Assembly (NCBI RefSeq): GCF_003014485.1
Contig: NZ_PYGA01000017.1
Coordinates: 62,001 to 126,000 of the forward strand
Direction of reading: 5' to 3'
DNA: 64,000 nucleotides
From: Murinocardiopsis flavida
Lineage (GTDB): Bacteria; Actinomycetota; Actinomycetes; Streptosporangiales; Streptosporangiaceae
Part shown: positions 45,707 through 54,311 of the stretch, piece by piece
How the letters are laid out: each line of letters opens with the position of its first letter
Position numbering within the stretch: position 1 is the first letter of the stretch
The notes under the pieces: generated by a model
The model's database searches: none
Told to the model about the DNA's origin: nothing
What the model saw: the letters and a program-made list of their open reading frames with translations, nothing else
Made by a program: the position numbers and the translations under genes

Positions 45707-46285
45707 ATGCCCACGCCAACGAAGGGGCCCCGCCTGGGAGCCGGTCCGGCTCATGAGCGGCTCATGCTGGCGAACCTGGCGACCTCGCTGTTCCAGCACG
45801 GTCGTATCAAGACCACTGAGGCCAAGGCCAAGCGGCTGCGCCCGTTCGCCGAAAAGATGATCACCCTCGGCAAGCGGGGCGACCTGCACGCGCGCCGTCA
45901 GGTCATGCGGTCGATCCACGACAAGAGCGTCGTTCACGAGCTCTTCACCGCGATCGGCCCGCGCTTCGAGAACCGCCAGGGCGGCTACACCCGCATCACC
46001 AAGCTCGGCCCGCGCAAGGGCGACAACGCGCCCATGGCAGTGATCGAGCTGGTCGAGGCCCTGGCGGGTGCGCCCGTCAGGACCGCGCAGGCCGCACCGA
46101 GGTCGGCGGCCGCCGCCGACGCCGCTGCGGAGGTCGCCGAGGCCGAGGCCGCGGCAGCGTCCGACAAGGCCGAAGAGGCCGTCGAGGAGAAGCCGGAAGA
46201 GGCGGCTGAGGCTGCGGTCGACACGGCCGCCGACGCCGAGCAGCGCGCCGAAGACGCGCGCGGCGAGGCCGACGACAAGAAGTAG
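45707..46285 (+). CDS. rplQ: 50S ribosomal protein L17
   Basis: A 192-residue L17. The canonical domain covers residues 1-118 ([58 protein letters not shown]). The remaining 70 residues form an Ala/Glu-rich, probably helical tail typical of actinomycetes. ATG start with TAGGAGAA upstream. Terminator after the stop. Confidence 0.98.
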   Translation: MPTPTKGPRLGAGPAHERLMLANLATSLFQHGRIKTTEAKAKRLRPFAEKMITLGKRGDLHARRQVMRSIHDKSVVHELFTAIGPRFENRQGGYTRITKLGPRKGDNAPMAVIELVEALAGAPVRTAQAAPRSAAAADAAAEVAEAEAAAASDKAEEAVEEKPEEAAEAAVDTAADAEQRAEDARGEADDKK

Positions 46286-46305
46286 TCGCCGCTCTACCGC
46301 CGCAG

Positions 46306-46335
46306 GTGCCCGGTCCCCGTCGCGGGGCCGGGCAC
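46306..46335 (+). terminator. Terminator after rplQ
   Basis: GTGCCCGG (46306-46313) pairs with CCGGGCAC (46328-46335) and the inner CCCC with GGGG; the tail reads TTGCTGTT. It ends the rpsM-rplQ transcript 20 nt after the stop and just before the truA start. Confidence 0.7.
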
Positions 46336-46362
46336 TTGCTGTTACCAGCCACGGGAGTACGC

Positions 46363-47196
46363 GTGAACGATGGGCCGCAGGTCCGGCTGCGTCTGGACAT
46401 CTCCTACGACGGCACGGACTTCTCCGGCTGGGCGAGCCAGCCGGGGCTGCGCACCGTCCAGGGCACCCTCCAGGAGGCGCTGGGCCGTGTCCTGCGGCTC
46501 GCCCGCGAGCCGCAGGTGACGTGCGCCGGGCGCACCGACGCCGGGGTCCACGCGCGGGGCCAGGTCGGCGAGGTGGACGTGCCCGCCGAGGTGTGGGCGG
46601 CAGAGGGCGACCGGCTGCTGCGGCGGCTCGCCGGGGTGCTGCCGCCCGATGTCCGGGTGGCGCGGGTCGGCGCGGCGCCGGAGGGGTTCTCCGCCCGGTT
46701 CTCGCCGCTGTACCGGCGCTACGTGTACCGGGTGAGCGACGCCCCTGGCGGGGTCGATCCGCTGCGCCGCCGCGACGTCCTGTGGCACCGGCGCCCGCTG
46801 GACCGGGAGCGCATGAACGAGGCCGCCGCCGGGCTCGTGGGAGAGCACGACTTCGCCGCGTTCTGCCGCAAGCGGGAGGGCGCCACGACCATCAGGGAAC
46901 TGCTGCGGTTCGACTGGGCCGCTGTGTCGGAGCACGGCTACGAGGCGACGGTCCAGGCCGACGCGTTCTGCCACAACATGGTCCGGGCCCTCGTCGGCGC
47001 GCTGCTGGCGGTGGGCGACGGGCGGCGCGGCACGGAGTGGCCGGGCAGGGTCCTCGATGCAGGCGTGCGGGACTCCGCTGTGCACGTGGTGGCGCCGCAC
47101 GGGCTGTGCCTGGAGGAGGTGCGCTACCCGCCGGACGACGAGCTGGCGCGGCGGGCGGCGGCAACCCGCAGGGTGCGCGCCCTGCCGGGCGCCTGA
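46363..47196 (+). CDS. truA: tRNA pseudouridine(38-40) synthase TruA
   Basis: A 277-residue TruA that modifies the anticodon stem-loop. The catalytic Asp is in [15 protein letters not shown], preceded by the [21 protein letters not shown] motif; RRYVYRV and [14 protein letters not shown] are conserved RNA-contact parts. The GTG start ([14 protein letters not shown]) has CGGGAG upstream. Follows rplQ as in Streptomyces. Confidence 0.96.
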   Translation: MNDGPQVRLRLDISYDGTDFSGWASQPGLRTVQGTLQEALGRVLRLAREPQVTCAGRTDAGVHARGQVGEVDVPAEVWAAEGDRLLRRLAGVLPPDVRVARVGAAPEGFSARFSPLYRRYVYRVSDAPGGVDPLRRRDVLWHRRPLDRERMNEAAAGLVGEHDFAAFCRKREGATTIRELLRFDWAAVSEHGYEATVQADAFCHNMVRALVGALLAVGDGRRGTEWPGRVLDAGVRDSAVHVVAPHGLCLEEVRYPPDDELARRAAATRRVRALPGA

Positions 47197-47200
47197 GCGG

Positions 47201-47317
47201 CTGCTGGGGTACCGGCCTGGCCTGCCCGGTCAGGATGTGCTTCGGTGGTCGCTGCTGCGCAGCAGCGACCACCGAAGCACATCCTCTCGGCCGAAAGCCG
47301 GACCGGTACCCCAGCAG
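47201..47317. repeat. Nested palindrome between truA and a convergent gene
   Basis: An inner palindrome with 27-bp arms and no spacer: 47232-47258 (begins AGGATGTGCTTCGG) is the exact reverse complement of 47259-47285. An outer pair encloses it: CTGCTGGGGTACCGG (47201-47215) matches CCGGTACCCCAGCAG (47303-47317). The two spacers (16 and 17 nt) do not pair with each other; the right one can form a small CGGC/GCCG hairpin. It starts 4 nt after the truA stop and ends 46 nt before the stop of the minus-strand gene, so a bidirectional terminator is one explanation; an inserted mobile repeat is another. Confidence 0.9.
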
Positions 47318-47363
47318 TCACTGACGCGCCCTCGGGCGCGGCTGCGGGGGTGCGCCCTGCGGT

Positions 47364-49244
47364 TCAGCCCTTGGCGCGCTCGCCCAGCGCGGCAAGGGGG
47401 AGTTCGGCGCCGTCCTCGCCCGTCTCGGCGAGTTCGGCGTCGGTGCCCTGCGGGGTGCGGCCGTCGTCGTTCGCCGCGAGGGAGAAGACGACGTAGCGGC
47501 CCCACCGGGACCCGTTGGCGTGGCCGCCCGCGGTGGCGAGGCGCTCGCTGCCGCTGCCCTCCTTGCCGCGCAGCCCGGCGAAGTACTGGGCGGATTCGAG
47601 GTCCATGGCCTCCTCGACGGCGGTGGCGTTGTCGGCGTCGGACATCGCCGCGACACCGATGGTGACGGCGCGGCTCTTGTCCTCGTTGACGTAGGACGCG
47701 CGCACGACCTGGCGGCACTCGTTCTCGGTGAGGGCCGCGCCGAAGTCGCCGTTCGCCGCTGTGTCGCACTTGTCGGTCTCGTCGGTGTTGACGAGGGTGA
47801 ACGCCTCGCCGCCGAGCGTGATCTCCTTCTCGGGGAACAACTCCTCGATCGTCAGTGCGCCGGTGTCGGCGGATTCGTTCGCGACCCGGTTGGCGTCGTA
47901 TCCCCCGCCCGTGCCGAGGCCGCCGCTGGCGAACAGGTAGGCGCCGGTGCCGGCGGCCCCGAGCAGCAGCACGAAGCCGCCGGCGTAGAGCAGCATCCGG
48001 CCGAGCGAGGACGACCCGGCGTGCCGGGAGCGGTCGTCGAGGTCGTCGAAGCCCGAGATGTCGATCTGCGCGGTGTCGCCGACGCCCGAGCCGGATCCTT
48101 CGTCGCGGAACATCTGGAGCCCGCCGAACTCGTCGTCGCCTATGGCGGAGATGTTCTGCGTGGCGCCGTCGGGACCGGCGGGACCGGCGGTGCCGGCACC
48201 GCCCACGGCCGCGATGTTCTGGGTGGACGCGTCGGCCGAGGCGGGGTAGCCGCCGGGGTCGGGCGGAGCGGCGCCGCCGGGCGGGAGCACGCGGCCCTGG
48301 ATGGGCTGCTGCGCGCCGGAGGGCTGCGCCGGGCCCTGGCCGTGCCATGCGGGGCGCTGCGGCCGGGGCTGCTGCTGGCCGGGTTGCTGTGGGCCGGGCT
48401 GCGGCGGTCCCTGCTGGGGTGCCCCGGCGGGCGGGCCCTGCGGGCCGCCCGGAGGGGGCCCCGGGGCGCCGGGCCGTCCGTGCGGGAACGCCTGCTGCCC
48501 GCCGGTCGGTGCGGCGTGCGGCGGCCCGCCCGGGCCCGCGGTGCCGGGACCGAGGGCGGGGCGCGCCTGCGGTGGTCCTCCGGGGGCGGGTGCGTTCGGC
48601 GGCCCGCCAGCGGGCGGGCGCCCTTGCGGGGCCTGGGGTGCGCCCTGCGGCCGCTGCCCGCCGGTGGGGACCCGGTACGAGGCCTGTCCGCCGGTCGGGG
48701 GCGGCGCCTGTCCGCTCGGTGCCTGCCCGCCCGGCGGCGGGCCGTAGCCCGGGCTGCCGGGCTGCTGCGGCCCGCGGAACGGCTGCTGCCCGCCGGTGGG
48801 AGCGCCGTGGGGCGGTTGCTGCCCGCCGGTGGGTGCGGGGCTGTGGGGCTGTTGGCCGCCGGTCGGGGCGGGCCGGTGGGGCTGCTGCCCGCCGGTCGGC
48901 GGGCCGTGGGGCGGCTGCGCGGCGCCGGGCGGCGGCGCCGGTGCCCCCGGACGGCCCTGCTGCGGCGCAGGGGGCTGCGGAGGGTACGGCGCGCCTTGGG
49001 GTGCGCCCTGGCCGCCGTGCCACGCGGGCCGCTGCGGAGGACGCTGCCCGCCGCTCGGTGCGGCGCCCTGCTGCGGCCCAGGGGCCTGCGGGTGCTGGAG
49101 GTCGGGCCGGGCCGGCCGGTCCTCGCCCTGTGGAGCCACCGCGCCCGGCTGCTCGGGCCGGGGCGGCTGCTCGCCGTGATCGGCTCTGCCGTCATTGGGA
49201 TCGTTCGAATGCGGTGCGATGACGAGACTCCGGAGGCTGTCCAT
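47364..49244 (-). CDS. Proline-rich single-pass membrane protein
   Basis: A 626-residue protein. The N-terminal two thirds (about 410 residues) are Pro/Gln/Gly/Ala-rich and contain many PTGGQQP-type repeats. One transmembrane helix follows at about 415-437 (LGRMLLYAGGFVLLLGAAGT), and the C-terminal 185 residues form an extracytoplasmic domain with two cysteines (DKCDTA and ENECRQV). No signal peptide, so the Pro-rich part is cytoplasmic. The start is uncertain: the ATG has no clear ribosome binding site. Similar proline-rich membrane proteins occur near truA-rplM in Streptomyces, from memory. Function unknown. Confidence 0.75.
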   Translation of the reverse strand: MDSLRSLVIAPHSNDPNDGRADHGEQPPRPEQPGAVAPQGEDRPARPDLQHPQAPGPQQGAAPSGGQRPPQRPAWHGGQGAPQGAPYPPQPPAPQQGRPGAPAPPPGAAQPPHGPPTGGQQPHRPAPTGGQQPHSPAPTGGQQPPHGAPTGGQQPFRGPQQPGSPGYGPPPGGQAPSGQAPPPTGGQASYRVPTGGQRPQGAPQAPQGRPPAGGPPNAPAPGGPPQARPALGPGTAGPGGPPHAAPTGGQQAFPHGRPGAPGPPPGGPQGPPAGAPQQGPPQPGPQQPGQQQPRPQRPAWHGQGPAQPSGAQQPIQGRVLPPGGAAPPDPGGYPASADASTQNIAAVGGAGTAGPAGPDGATQNISAIGDDEFGGLQMFRDEGSGSGVGDTAQIDISGFDDLDDRSRHAGSSSLGRMLLYAGGFVLLLGAAGTGAYLFASGGLGTGGGYDANRVANESADTGALTIEELFPEKEITLGGEAFTLVNTDETDKCDTAANGDFGAALTENECRQVVRASYVNEDKSRAVTIGVAAMSDADNATAVEEAMDLESAQYFAGLRGKEGSGSERLATAGGHANGSRWGRYVVFSLAANDDGRTPQGTDAELAETGEDGAELPLAALGERAKG

Positions 49245-49652
49245 CGGGCGGCGGGTGCGATGTCGTGCAGGTATGTGCCGCGAACGTGGCGCACCCGGTT
49301 CCTGAGCCCGCTTGCGCGGCTGCTCCCTGCCCGGGGCGGAATGCGGGGCGGCCGCGGGATCGGAATCCGCGGGTGGCCCGCCTACGACTCTAGCGTCCGC
49401 CCCGCCGACGGCGGCATGCTATGGGGCGAATCGTCCGCGAACGCCGCATTGGGGCGTCCTGGGCGGCCGGGGCCCCGCTGGTGCGGGCGCCGCGCGGCGG
49501 TGGCGCGGCGGTGGCGGCCTGCGCTCGGGGTTCGGGCCCGCGGACCGGCGCGAGCACTCGCAGAACAAGGCATAATGGAGTAGGAGTATTCACGGATCGC
49601 AGTGCGGCCAGCGTGGGGCCCATGGCTCGAAGGTCGGGAATCATGGGTCGTT
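49245..49652. other. 408-nt upstream region without recognised gene
   Basis: This is the first part of the divergent spacer between the proline-rich gene and rplM. A CATAAT at 49571-49576 resembles a -10, but no -35 is at a proper distance. No ORF shows coding bias. Promoter elements for the minus-strand gene could not be identified. Confidence 0.4.
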
Positions 49653-49682
49653 TTGACATGCGGCGTATTCGATCGATATGAT
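49653..49682 (+). promoter_or_regulatory. rplM-rpsI promoter
   Basis: TTGACA at 49653-49658 and TATGAT at 49677-49682 with an 18-bp spacer, one of the best consensus promoters in the window. The start near 49689 gives a 183-nt leader. The leader contains the hairpin CATCCCC (49820-49826) with GGGGATG (49833-49839), a possible r-protein leader element. Confidence 0.75.
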
Positions 49683-49871
49683 GCTCCGTCGTTGTGCGTT
49701 GAGTTTGCCGTGGGTTCCCGCTTTCCTCGCTGGGCGCCGATCACGCAGCACCGTCTGCGCACTCAACCACCGGGCGGGCCCCACCTTGCGGGCGGCCCGG
49801 CCCAGAAATACGAGTTCCCCATCCCCGCTCGCGGGGATGGACACCGCCGACTGAGACGAAGGCATACGATC

Positions 49872-50321
49872 GTGCGCACATTCAGCCCCAAGCCCAGCGA
49901 TGTCCAGCGTCAGTGGCACGTCATCGACGCCAGCGATCTCGTGCTCGGCCGGCTGGCCAGCCACGTCGCCACGCTGCTCCGAGGCAAGAACAAGCCCTAC
50001 TACGCGCCCCACATCGACACCGGTGACTTCGTGATCATCGTGAATGCCGACAAGGTGGCGCTGACCGGTCACAAGCTGGAGCAGAAGCGGGCTTACCGGC
50101 ACTCCGGTTACCCGGGCGGTCTGCGTTCCGTCGCCTACAGCGAGCTGATGGCCAAGCACCCCGAGCGCGCGGTCGAGAAGGCCGTGAAGGGCATGCTCCC
50201 GAAGAACTCCCTCGGCCGTGAGATGGCGAAGAAGCTCAAGGTGTACGCGGGGGCGGAGCACCCGCACCAGGCCCAGCAGCCGGTGCCGTTCGAAATCCCC
50301 AAGATCCAGCAGCCCGCTTAG
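49872..50321 (+). CDS. rplM: 50S ribosomal protein L13
   Basis: A 149-residue L13. Contains [38 protein letters not shown] and the C-terminal HPHQAQQP signature. GTG start (VRTFSPK) with GACGAAGG upstream. The long in-frame extension upstream overlaps the promoter and is not coding. rpsI follows after 37 nt. Confidence 0.98.
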   Translation: MRTFSPKPSDVQRQWHVIDASDLVLGRLASHVATLLRGKNKPYYAPHIDTGDFVIIVNADKVALTGHKLEQKRAYRHSGYPGGLRSVAYSELMAKHPERAVEKAVKGMLPKNSLGREMAKKLKVYAGAEHPHQAQQPVPFEIPKIQQPA

Positions 50322-50358
50322 GCTTTACGCGAGACCTAAAGGAAGTACGAGGAGAACC

Positions 50359-50871
50359 GTGGTCGAGCCCACCGGCATCGAAGACGTCGTCCAGGAGACC
50401 GGGGAGAACCCCGAGGAGTTCCCGGCCGAGTACACCAGCGAGTCGCCCGACGAGGCCGGTGCCGCCTACGTCCCGACCGCCTCCGGCCCCGGCGCCGGCA
50501 CCGGTCGCCGCAAGCAGGCCGTCGCCCGCGTGCGCATCACCCCGGGCGGCGGGGAGTGGAAGATCAACGGCAAGGCGCTCGAGGTGGCCTTCCCCGACAA
50601 GGTGCACCAGCAGCTCATCAAGGACCCGCTGGTCACCCTGGGCTTCGAGGGCGCATATGACGTCTTCGCCCGCCTCAACGGCGGCGGCCCCAGCGGGCAG
50701 GCCGGCGCGCTGCGCCACGGCATCGCCCGTGCGCTGGCCGGCCTCGACCCCGAGCACAACCGCCCGCCGCTGAAGAAGGCCGGCTACCTCACCCGCGACT
50801 CCCGCGAGGTGGAGCGGAAGAAGGCCGGTCTCAAGAAGGCCCGCAAGGCCCCGCAGTACTCCAAGCGGTAA
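50359..50871 (+). CDS. rpsI: 30S ribosomal protein S9
   Basis: A 170-residue S9. The first 40 residues are an acidic extension ([20 protein letters not shown]) seen in actinomycetes; the canonical domain begins [14 protein letters not shown] and ends with the tRNA-contacting [11 protein letters not shown] start with ACGAGGAGA upstream. Cotranscribed with rplM. Confidence 0.98.
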   Translation: MVEPTGIEDVVQETGENPEEFPAEYTSESPDEAGAAYVPTASGPGAGTGRRKQAVARVRITPGGGEWKINGKALEVAFPDKVHQQLIKDPLVTLGFEGAYDVFARLNGGGPSGQAGALRHGIARALAGLDPEHNRPPLKKAGYLTRDSREVERKKAGLKKARKAPQYSKR

Positions 50872-50943
50872 CGACCGCATCCCAGGGCGCCGTTCACGTG
50901 CCCTCTCCGATGCTCGTCGGTCGCCGCGCCACGGCCCGCCGGT

Positions 50944-50965
50944 CACCCGTCCTCGCGGACGGGTG
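50944..50965 (+). terminator. Hairpin after rpsI
   Basis: Perfect 9-bp stem CACCCGTCC (50944-50952) with GGACGGGTG (50957-50965), loop TCGC. It lies 72 nt after rpsI in the 234-nt spacer before glmM. No U tract. Confidence 0.45.
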
Positions 50966-51105
50966 GCCAGTGCGGGCCATAGCTGTTTCCAACGCGGTTG
51001 TTCCGGTGTACTCGGTGTGGAGGGACGCATCCCGTCCGGGGTCCGCCGGCGTTGTGACCCCATCCCTTTCCTCTGCTGTCCCCTCGCGAGAAGGACGTTC
51101 GTTAC

Positions 51106-52446
51106 GTGGCTCGGTTGTTTGGCACTGACGGGGTCAGGGGGGTCGCCGGGCGCGACCTCACCGCCTCCTTGGCATTGGATCTGTCCGCAGCGGCCGCGCG
51201 CGTGCTGTGCGGCGGCGAGCACACCGGCGCCCGGCCGCTGGCCGTCGTCGGCCGCGACCCCCGCGCCTCAGGGGAGTTCCTGGAGGCCGCCGTCACGGCC
51301 GGGCTCGCGGGGGCCGGCGTCGACGTGGTCCGGCTCGGCGTGCTGCCGACCCCTGCTGTCGCCTACCTGACCGACGCGCTCGGCGCCGATTTCGGTGTGA
51401 TGCTGTCCGCCAGCCACAACCCGGCGCCCGACAACGGCATCAAGTTCTTCGCGCGCGGCGGGCACAAGCTGCCCGACGCCGTCGAGGACGAGATCGAGGC
51501 CGGGCTGGCGCACTCGGTCGAGGGTGCGGTGGGCGCCGATGTGGGCCGGGTCAGCGAGGCGTCCGACGGCGCCGAGCGCTACATCGCCCACGTGGTCGAC
51601 TCGCTGCCGAACCGGCTCGACGGGCTGCGCGTGGTGGTCGACTGCGCCAACGGCGCCGCCACCGCCGTGGCGCCCGAGGCCATGCGCCGCGCGGGGGCCG
51701 AGGTCATCGCCATCGGCGACCGCCCCGACGGGTTGAACATCAACGAGGGCTGCGGCTCGACCCACCTGGAGACCCTCCAGGCCGCCGTGCGCGAGCACGG
51801 CGCCGACGCCGGCATCGCGCACGACGGCGACGCCGACCGCTGCCTCGCCGTCGCGGCCGACGGCACCGTTGTCGACGGCGACCAGATCCTCGCCGTCCTC
51901 GCCCTGGAGCTCCAGGAGGCGGGGCGGCTCGTCGACGACACGCTCGTCGTCACCGTCATGTCCAACCTGGGACTCAAGCTCGCCATGCGCGAGGCGGGGG
52001 TGACCGTCGTGGAGACCCCGGTGGGCGACCGCTACGTGCTGGAGGCCATGCGGGCCGGCTCGTTCTCGCTCGGCGGCGAGCAGTCCGGCCACGTGGTCCT
52101 GCTCGACCACGCGAGTACCGGCGACGGGCTGCTCACCGGCCTGAACCTGCTCGGCGCGATGAACCGGCGCGGCCTGGCGCTGGCGGAGCTGGCGAAGGTC
52201 ATGACCCGGCTGCCGCAGGTGCTGGTGAACGTCCGCGACGTCGACAAGAACCGGACGAAGTCCTCGGTGGAGCTCGCCGAGGCCGTCACGAAGGCCGAGA
52301 CCGAGCTCGGCGAGACCGGCCGGGTGCTCATCCGGCCGAGCGGGACCGAGCCCATGGTGCGGGTCATGGTCGAGGCCACGGCGGAGTCCCACGCCCGCGA
52401 GGTCGCCGACCGCCTCGCCGGGGTGGTGCGGTCGGCCCTGGGCTGA
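51106..52446 (+). CDS. glmM: Phosphoglucosamine mutase GlmM
   Basis: Converts glucosamine-6-phosphate to glucosamine-1-phosphate for UDP-GlcNAc. The 446-residue protein begins [11 protein letters not shown]; the phosphoserine active site is [13 protein letters not shown] with Ser103, the metal loop is AHDGDADRC, the sugar-binding loop is GGEQSGH and the phosphate-binding loop [14 protein letters not shown] start with GCGAGAAGGACG upstream. Next to rplM-rpsI as in many Gram-positives, and followed by glmS two genes on (opposite strand). Confidence 0.98.
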   Translation: MARLFGTDGVRGVAGRDLTASLALDLSAAAARVLCGGEHTGARPLAVVGRDPRASGEFLEAAVTAGLAGAGVDVVRLGVLPTPAVAYLTDALGADFGVMLSASHNPAPDNGIKFFARGGHKLPDAVEDEIEAGLAHSVEGAVGADVGRVSEASDGAERYIAHVVDSLPNRLDGLRVVVDCANGAATAVAPEAMRRAGAEVIAIGDRPDGLNINEGCGSTHLETLQAAVREHGADAGIAHDGDADRCLAVAADGTVVDGDQILAVLALELQEAGRLVDDTLVVTVMSNLGLKLAMREAGVTVVETPVGDRYVLEAMRAGSFSLGGEQSGHVVLLDHASTGDGLLTGLNLLGAMNRRGLALAELAKVMTRLPQVLVNVRDVDKNRTKSSVELAEAVTKAETELGETGRVLIRPSGTEPMVRVMVEATAESHAREVADRLAGVVRSALG

Positions 52447-52472
52447 GCACCCTCCCCGCGCCGAATCCATCG

Positions 52473-52508
52473 CGTGCCGCCCGCGCTCCTCGGAGCGCGG
52501 GCGGCACG
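52473..52508. terminator. Bidirectional terminator between glmM and the M1 peptidase gene
   Basis: Perfect 15-bp stem: CGTGCCGCCCGCGCT (52473-52487) with AGCGCGGGCGGCACG (52494-52508), loop CCTCGG, followed by ATTGTGT. It sits between two convergent genes. Confidence 0.75.
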
Positions 52509-52534
52509 ATTGTGTCCGCTGCTGTCGATCCGGG

Positions 52535-54040
52535 TCAGTGCGACCCGTGGGCGTGGATCCGCTCGTGGGTCCGCTGGATGGTGTCCCAGGACTTCGGTTC
52601 GGCGGGGGCCGAGCGGCTCTCGACGGCCGTGCGTCCGGCCGCGTTGAGCTCAGGGCGCCCCTTGGTGTACAGCCAGGTGTCGAACAGTGCGTCGAGCTGC
52701 TTGCCCGAGACCTTCTCGGACAGGGCGATGAAGTCCGCGACGGTGGCGTTGCCGCCGGCGTTGTCCTCGGTCCAGGTCTGGAGGATCGTGAAGAAGTCGT
52801 CGTCGCCGACCTCGTTGCGCAGTGCGTGCACGGCGAGCGCGCCGCGGTCGTAGACGGCCGGGTGGAACACGTTGTCGGCGCCCGGGTCGCCCGGTTCGAC
52901 CTGCCAGAAGGGGTCGTCGGCCGGGTAGGAGTGGTAGGTGAAGTCGGCGAGTTCCTGCGCCGTGCCCTCGCCTTCGTTCTCCGACCAGAGCCATTCGGCG
53001 TAGCTGGCGAAGCCCTCGTTGATCCAGATGTCGTCCCAGCCGGTCACGGAGACGTCGTCGCCGAACCACTGGTGCGCCTGCTCGTGGGCGACGACGTAGG
53101 TGTTGGAACCGGCCGCGAAGAAGCCCGGGTCGTAGACCGGCCGGGTCTGGGTCTCCAGCGCGAACCCGATGTCGGCGTCGGGCACGATGCCGCCGAGGGC
53201 GTCGAACGGGTACGGCCCGAACTGGGTCTCCTGGAACTCGGTGATCTCGGCGGTGCGCTCCACGCTGGCCCGCGCCGGCCCCGCGGTGTCGCCGAGGCTC
53301 TTGCCGTAGGCGCTGAGCACCGGCAGGCCGCCCGTGCTCTCCTCCTGGGTGATCTCGAACGCGCCGATCGCGACGGTCGCGAGGTAGGTCGCCTGCGGTT
53401 CGGACTGGCGCCAGGTGTAGATGCTCTTGTCGCCCCGGTGCTGGACGCCGGTCGACCTGCCGACGCTGATGGCCTGGAGGCCCTTGGGCACGGACATCCG
53501 CAGGTCGAAGCTTGCCTTGTCGAGCGGGTGGTCGTTGGCCGGATACCACCACCACGACACTTCGGGCTGGCCGAGTGCCACGGCGCCGTCGGCGGTCCGG
53601 ATCCATCCGCTGATGCCCTTGTACTCGTAGGAGGAGGGCTTGTCGGCGTACTTGACCACCGCGGTCAGCTTTTCGCCTTCGTCCAGGTCCGAGGCCGGTG
53701 TGACCTGGACCTTGTGCTCGCCGACGCGCTTGTGCTCGGCCTTTCGGCCGTTGACCCGCACCGAGTCGACGTCCAGGAGGAAGTCGAGGGTGAACGCGTC
53801 GATGTCCTCGGTGGCGCGGGCGATGATGGTCGTGGTGCCGCTGAGCACATCGGTCTTGGGCCGGTAGTCGAGCCGCACGTCGTAGTGCGAGACGTTGTAA
53901 CCGGTGTTGCCGTAGCTGGGGAAGTAGGGGTCGCCGATGCCGTCGCCTGGTGCGGCGGCGGCCTGCGCAGCGGGGAGCGCGACGAGCATGAGGACGAGAG
54001 GTGCGGCGGTACCGCACCATCGGAGGCGGTTGGCGGACAT
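52535..54040 (-). CDS. Secreted M1-family zinc aminopeptidase
   Basis: A 501-residue exported metallopeptidase. The signal peptide covers about residues 1-30 (RLRW then a hydrophobic core, ending AQAAAA). The gluzincin site is complete: HEQAH at 319-323 and the third ligand Glu342 in NEGF, with the typical 18-residue spacing. The exopeptidase GAMEN motif is replaced by FALETQ, as in the small secreted actinobacterial M1 subgroup. ATG start with AGAAAGG upstream; an in-frame codon 30 nt earlier is rejected. The enzyme should act outside the membrane on peptides. Final residues are His-rich (HAHGSH). Confidence 0.9.
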   Translation of the reverse strand: MSANRLRWCGTAAPLVLMLVALPAAQAAAAPGDGIGDPYFPSYGNTGYNVSHYDVRLDYRPKTDVLSGTTTIIARATEDIDAFTLDFLLDVDSVRVNGRKAEHKRVGEHKVQVTPASDLDEGEKLTAVVKYADKPSSYEYKGISGWIRTADGAVALGQPEVSWWWYPANDHPLDKASFDLRMSVPKGLQAISVGRSTGVQHRGDKSIYTWRQSEPQATYLATVAIGAFEITQEESTGGLPVLSAYGKSLGDTAGPARASVERTAEITEFQETQFGPYPFDALGGIVPDADIGFALETQTRPVYDPGFFAAGSNTYVVAHEQAHQWFGDDVSVTGWDDIWINEGFASYAEWLWSENEGEGTAQELADFTYHSYPADDPFWQVEPGDPGADNVFHPAVYDRGALAVHALRNEVGDDDFFTILQTWTEDNAGGNATVADFIALSEKVSGKQLDALFDTWLYTKGRPELNAAGRTAVESRSAPAEPKSWDTIQRTHERIHAHGSH

Positions 54041-54247
54041 TGGGTACGGCCTTTCTGGTGGGCGCCGCATCGGGTAGGCACACGTAGCAAGCTACTGATC
54101 AGGTGCGGGAGACCCGCGGCGCGAAACGCGTGTCCCGTGGTTCGGCGGTCGCACAGCGTTGTCAGGGGGACAGGGGATGACAGTACGCCCGGCACGTACC
54201 CGGCGGGAAAGATCGTCGAACCCCGGTGTCGTGGCCGGAAACTGACG

Positions 54248-54280
54248 CGGAGGGGCCGGATCCCGGATCCGGCCCCTCCG
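54248..54280 (-). terminator. Terminator after glmS
   Basis: Perfect 16-bp arms around one base: CGGAGGGGCCGGATCC (54248-54263) and GGATCCGGCCCCTCCG (54265-54280). On the minus strand the hairpin is followed by CGTCAGTTTCC. It lies 32 nt past the glmS stop. Confidence 0.75.
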
Positions 54281-54311
54281 CGCGTTCGGGCCTTGGCGGC
54301 CCCCTGGTCGG

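Noticed and set aside
47520-49583. A 687-codon plus-strand frame opposite the proline-rich membrane protein
   Set aside because: No membrane or domain pattern; the minus strand has a clean helix and outer domain, so the plus frame is a shadow.
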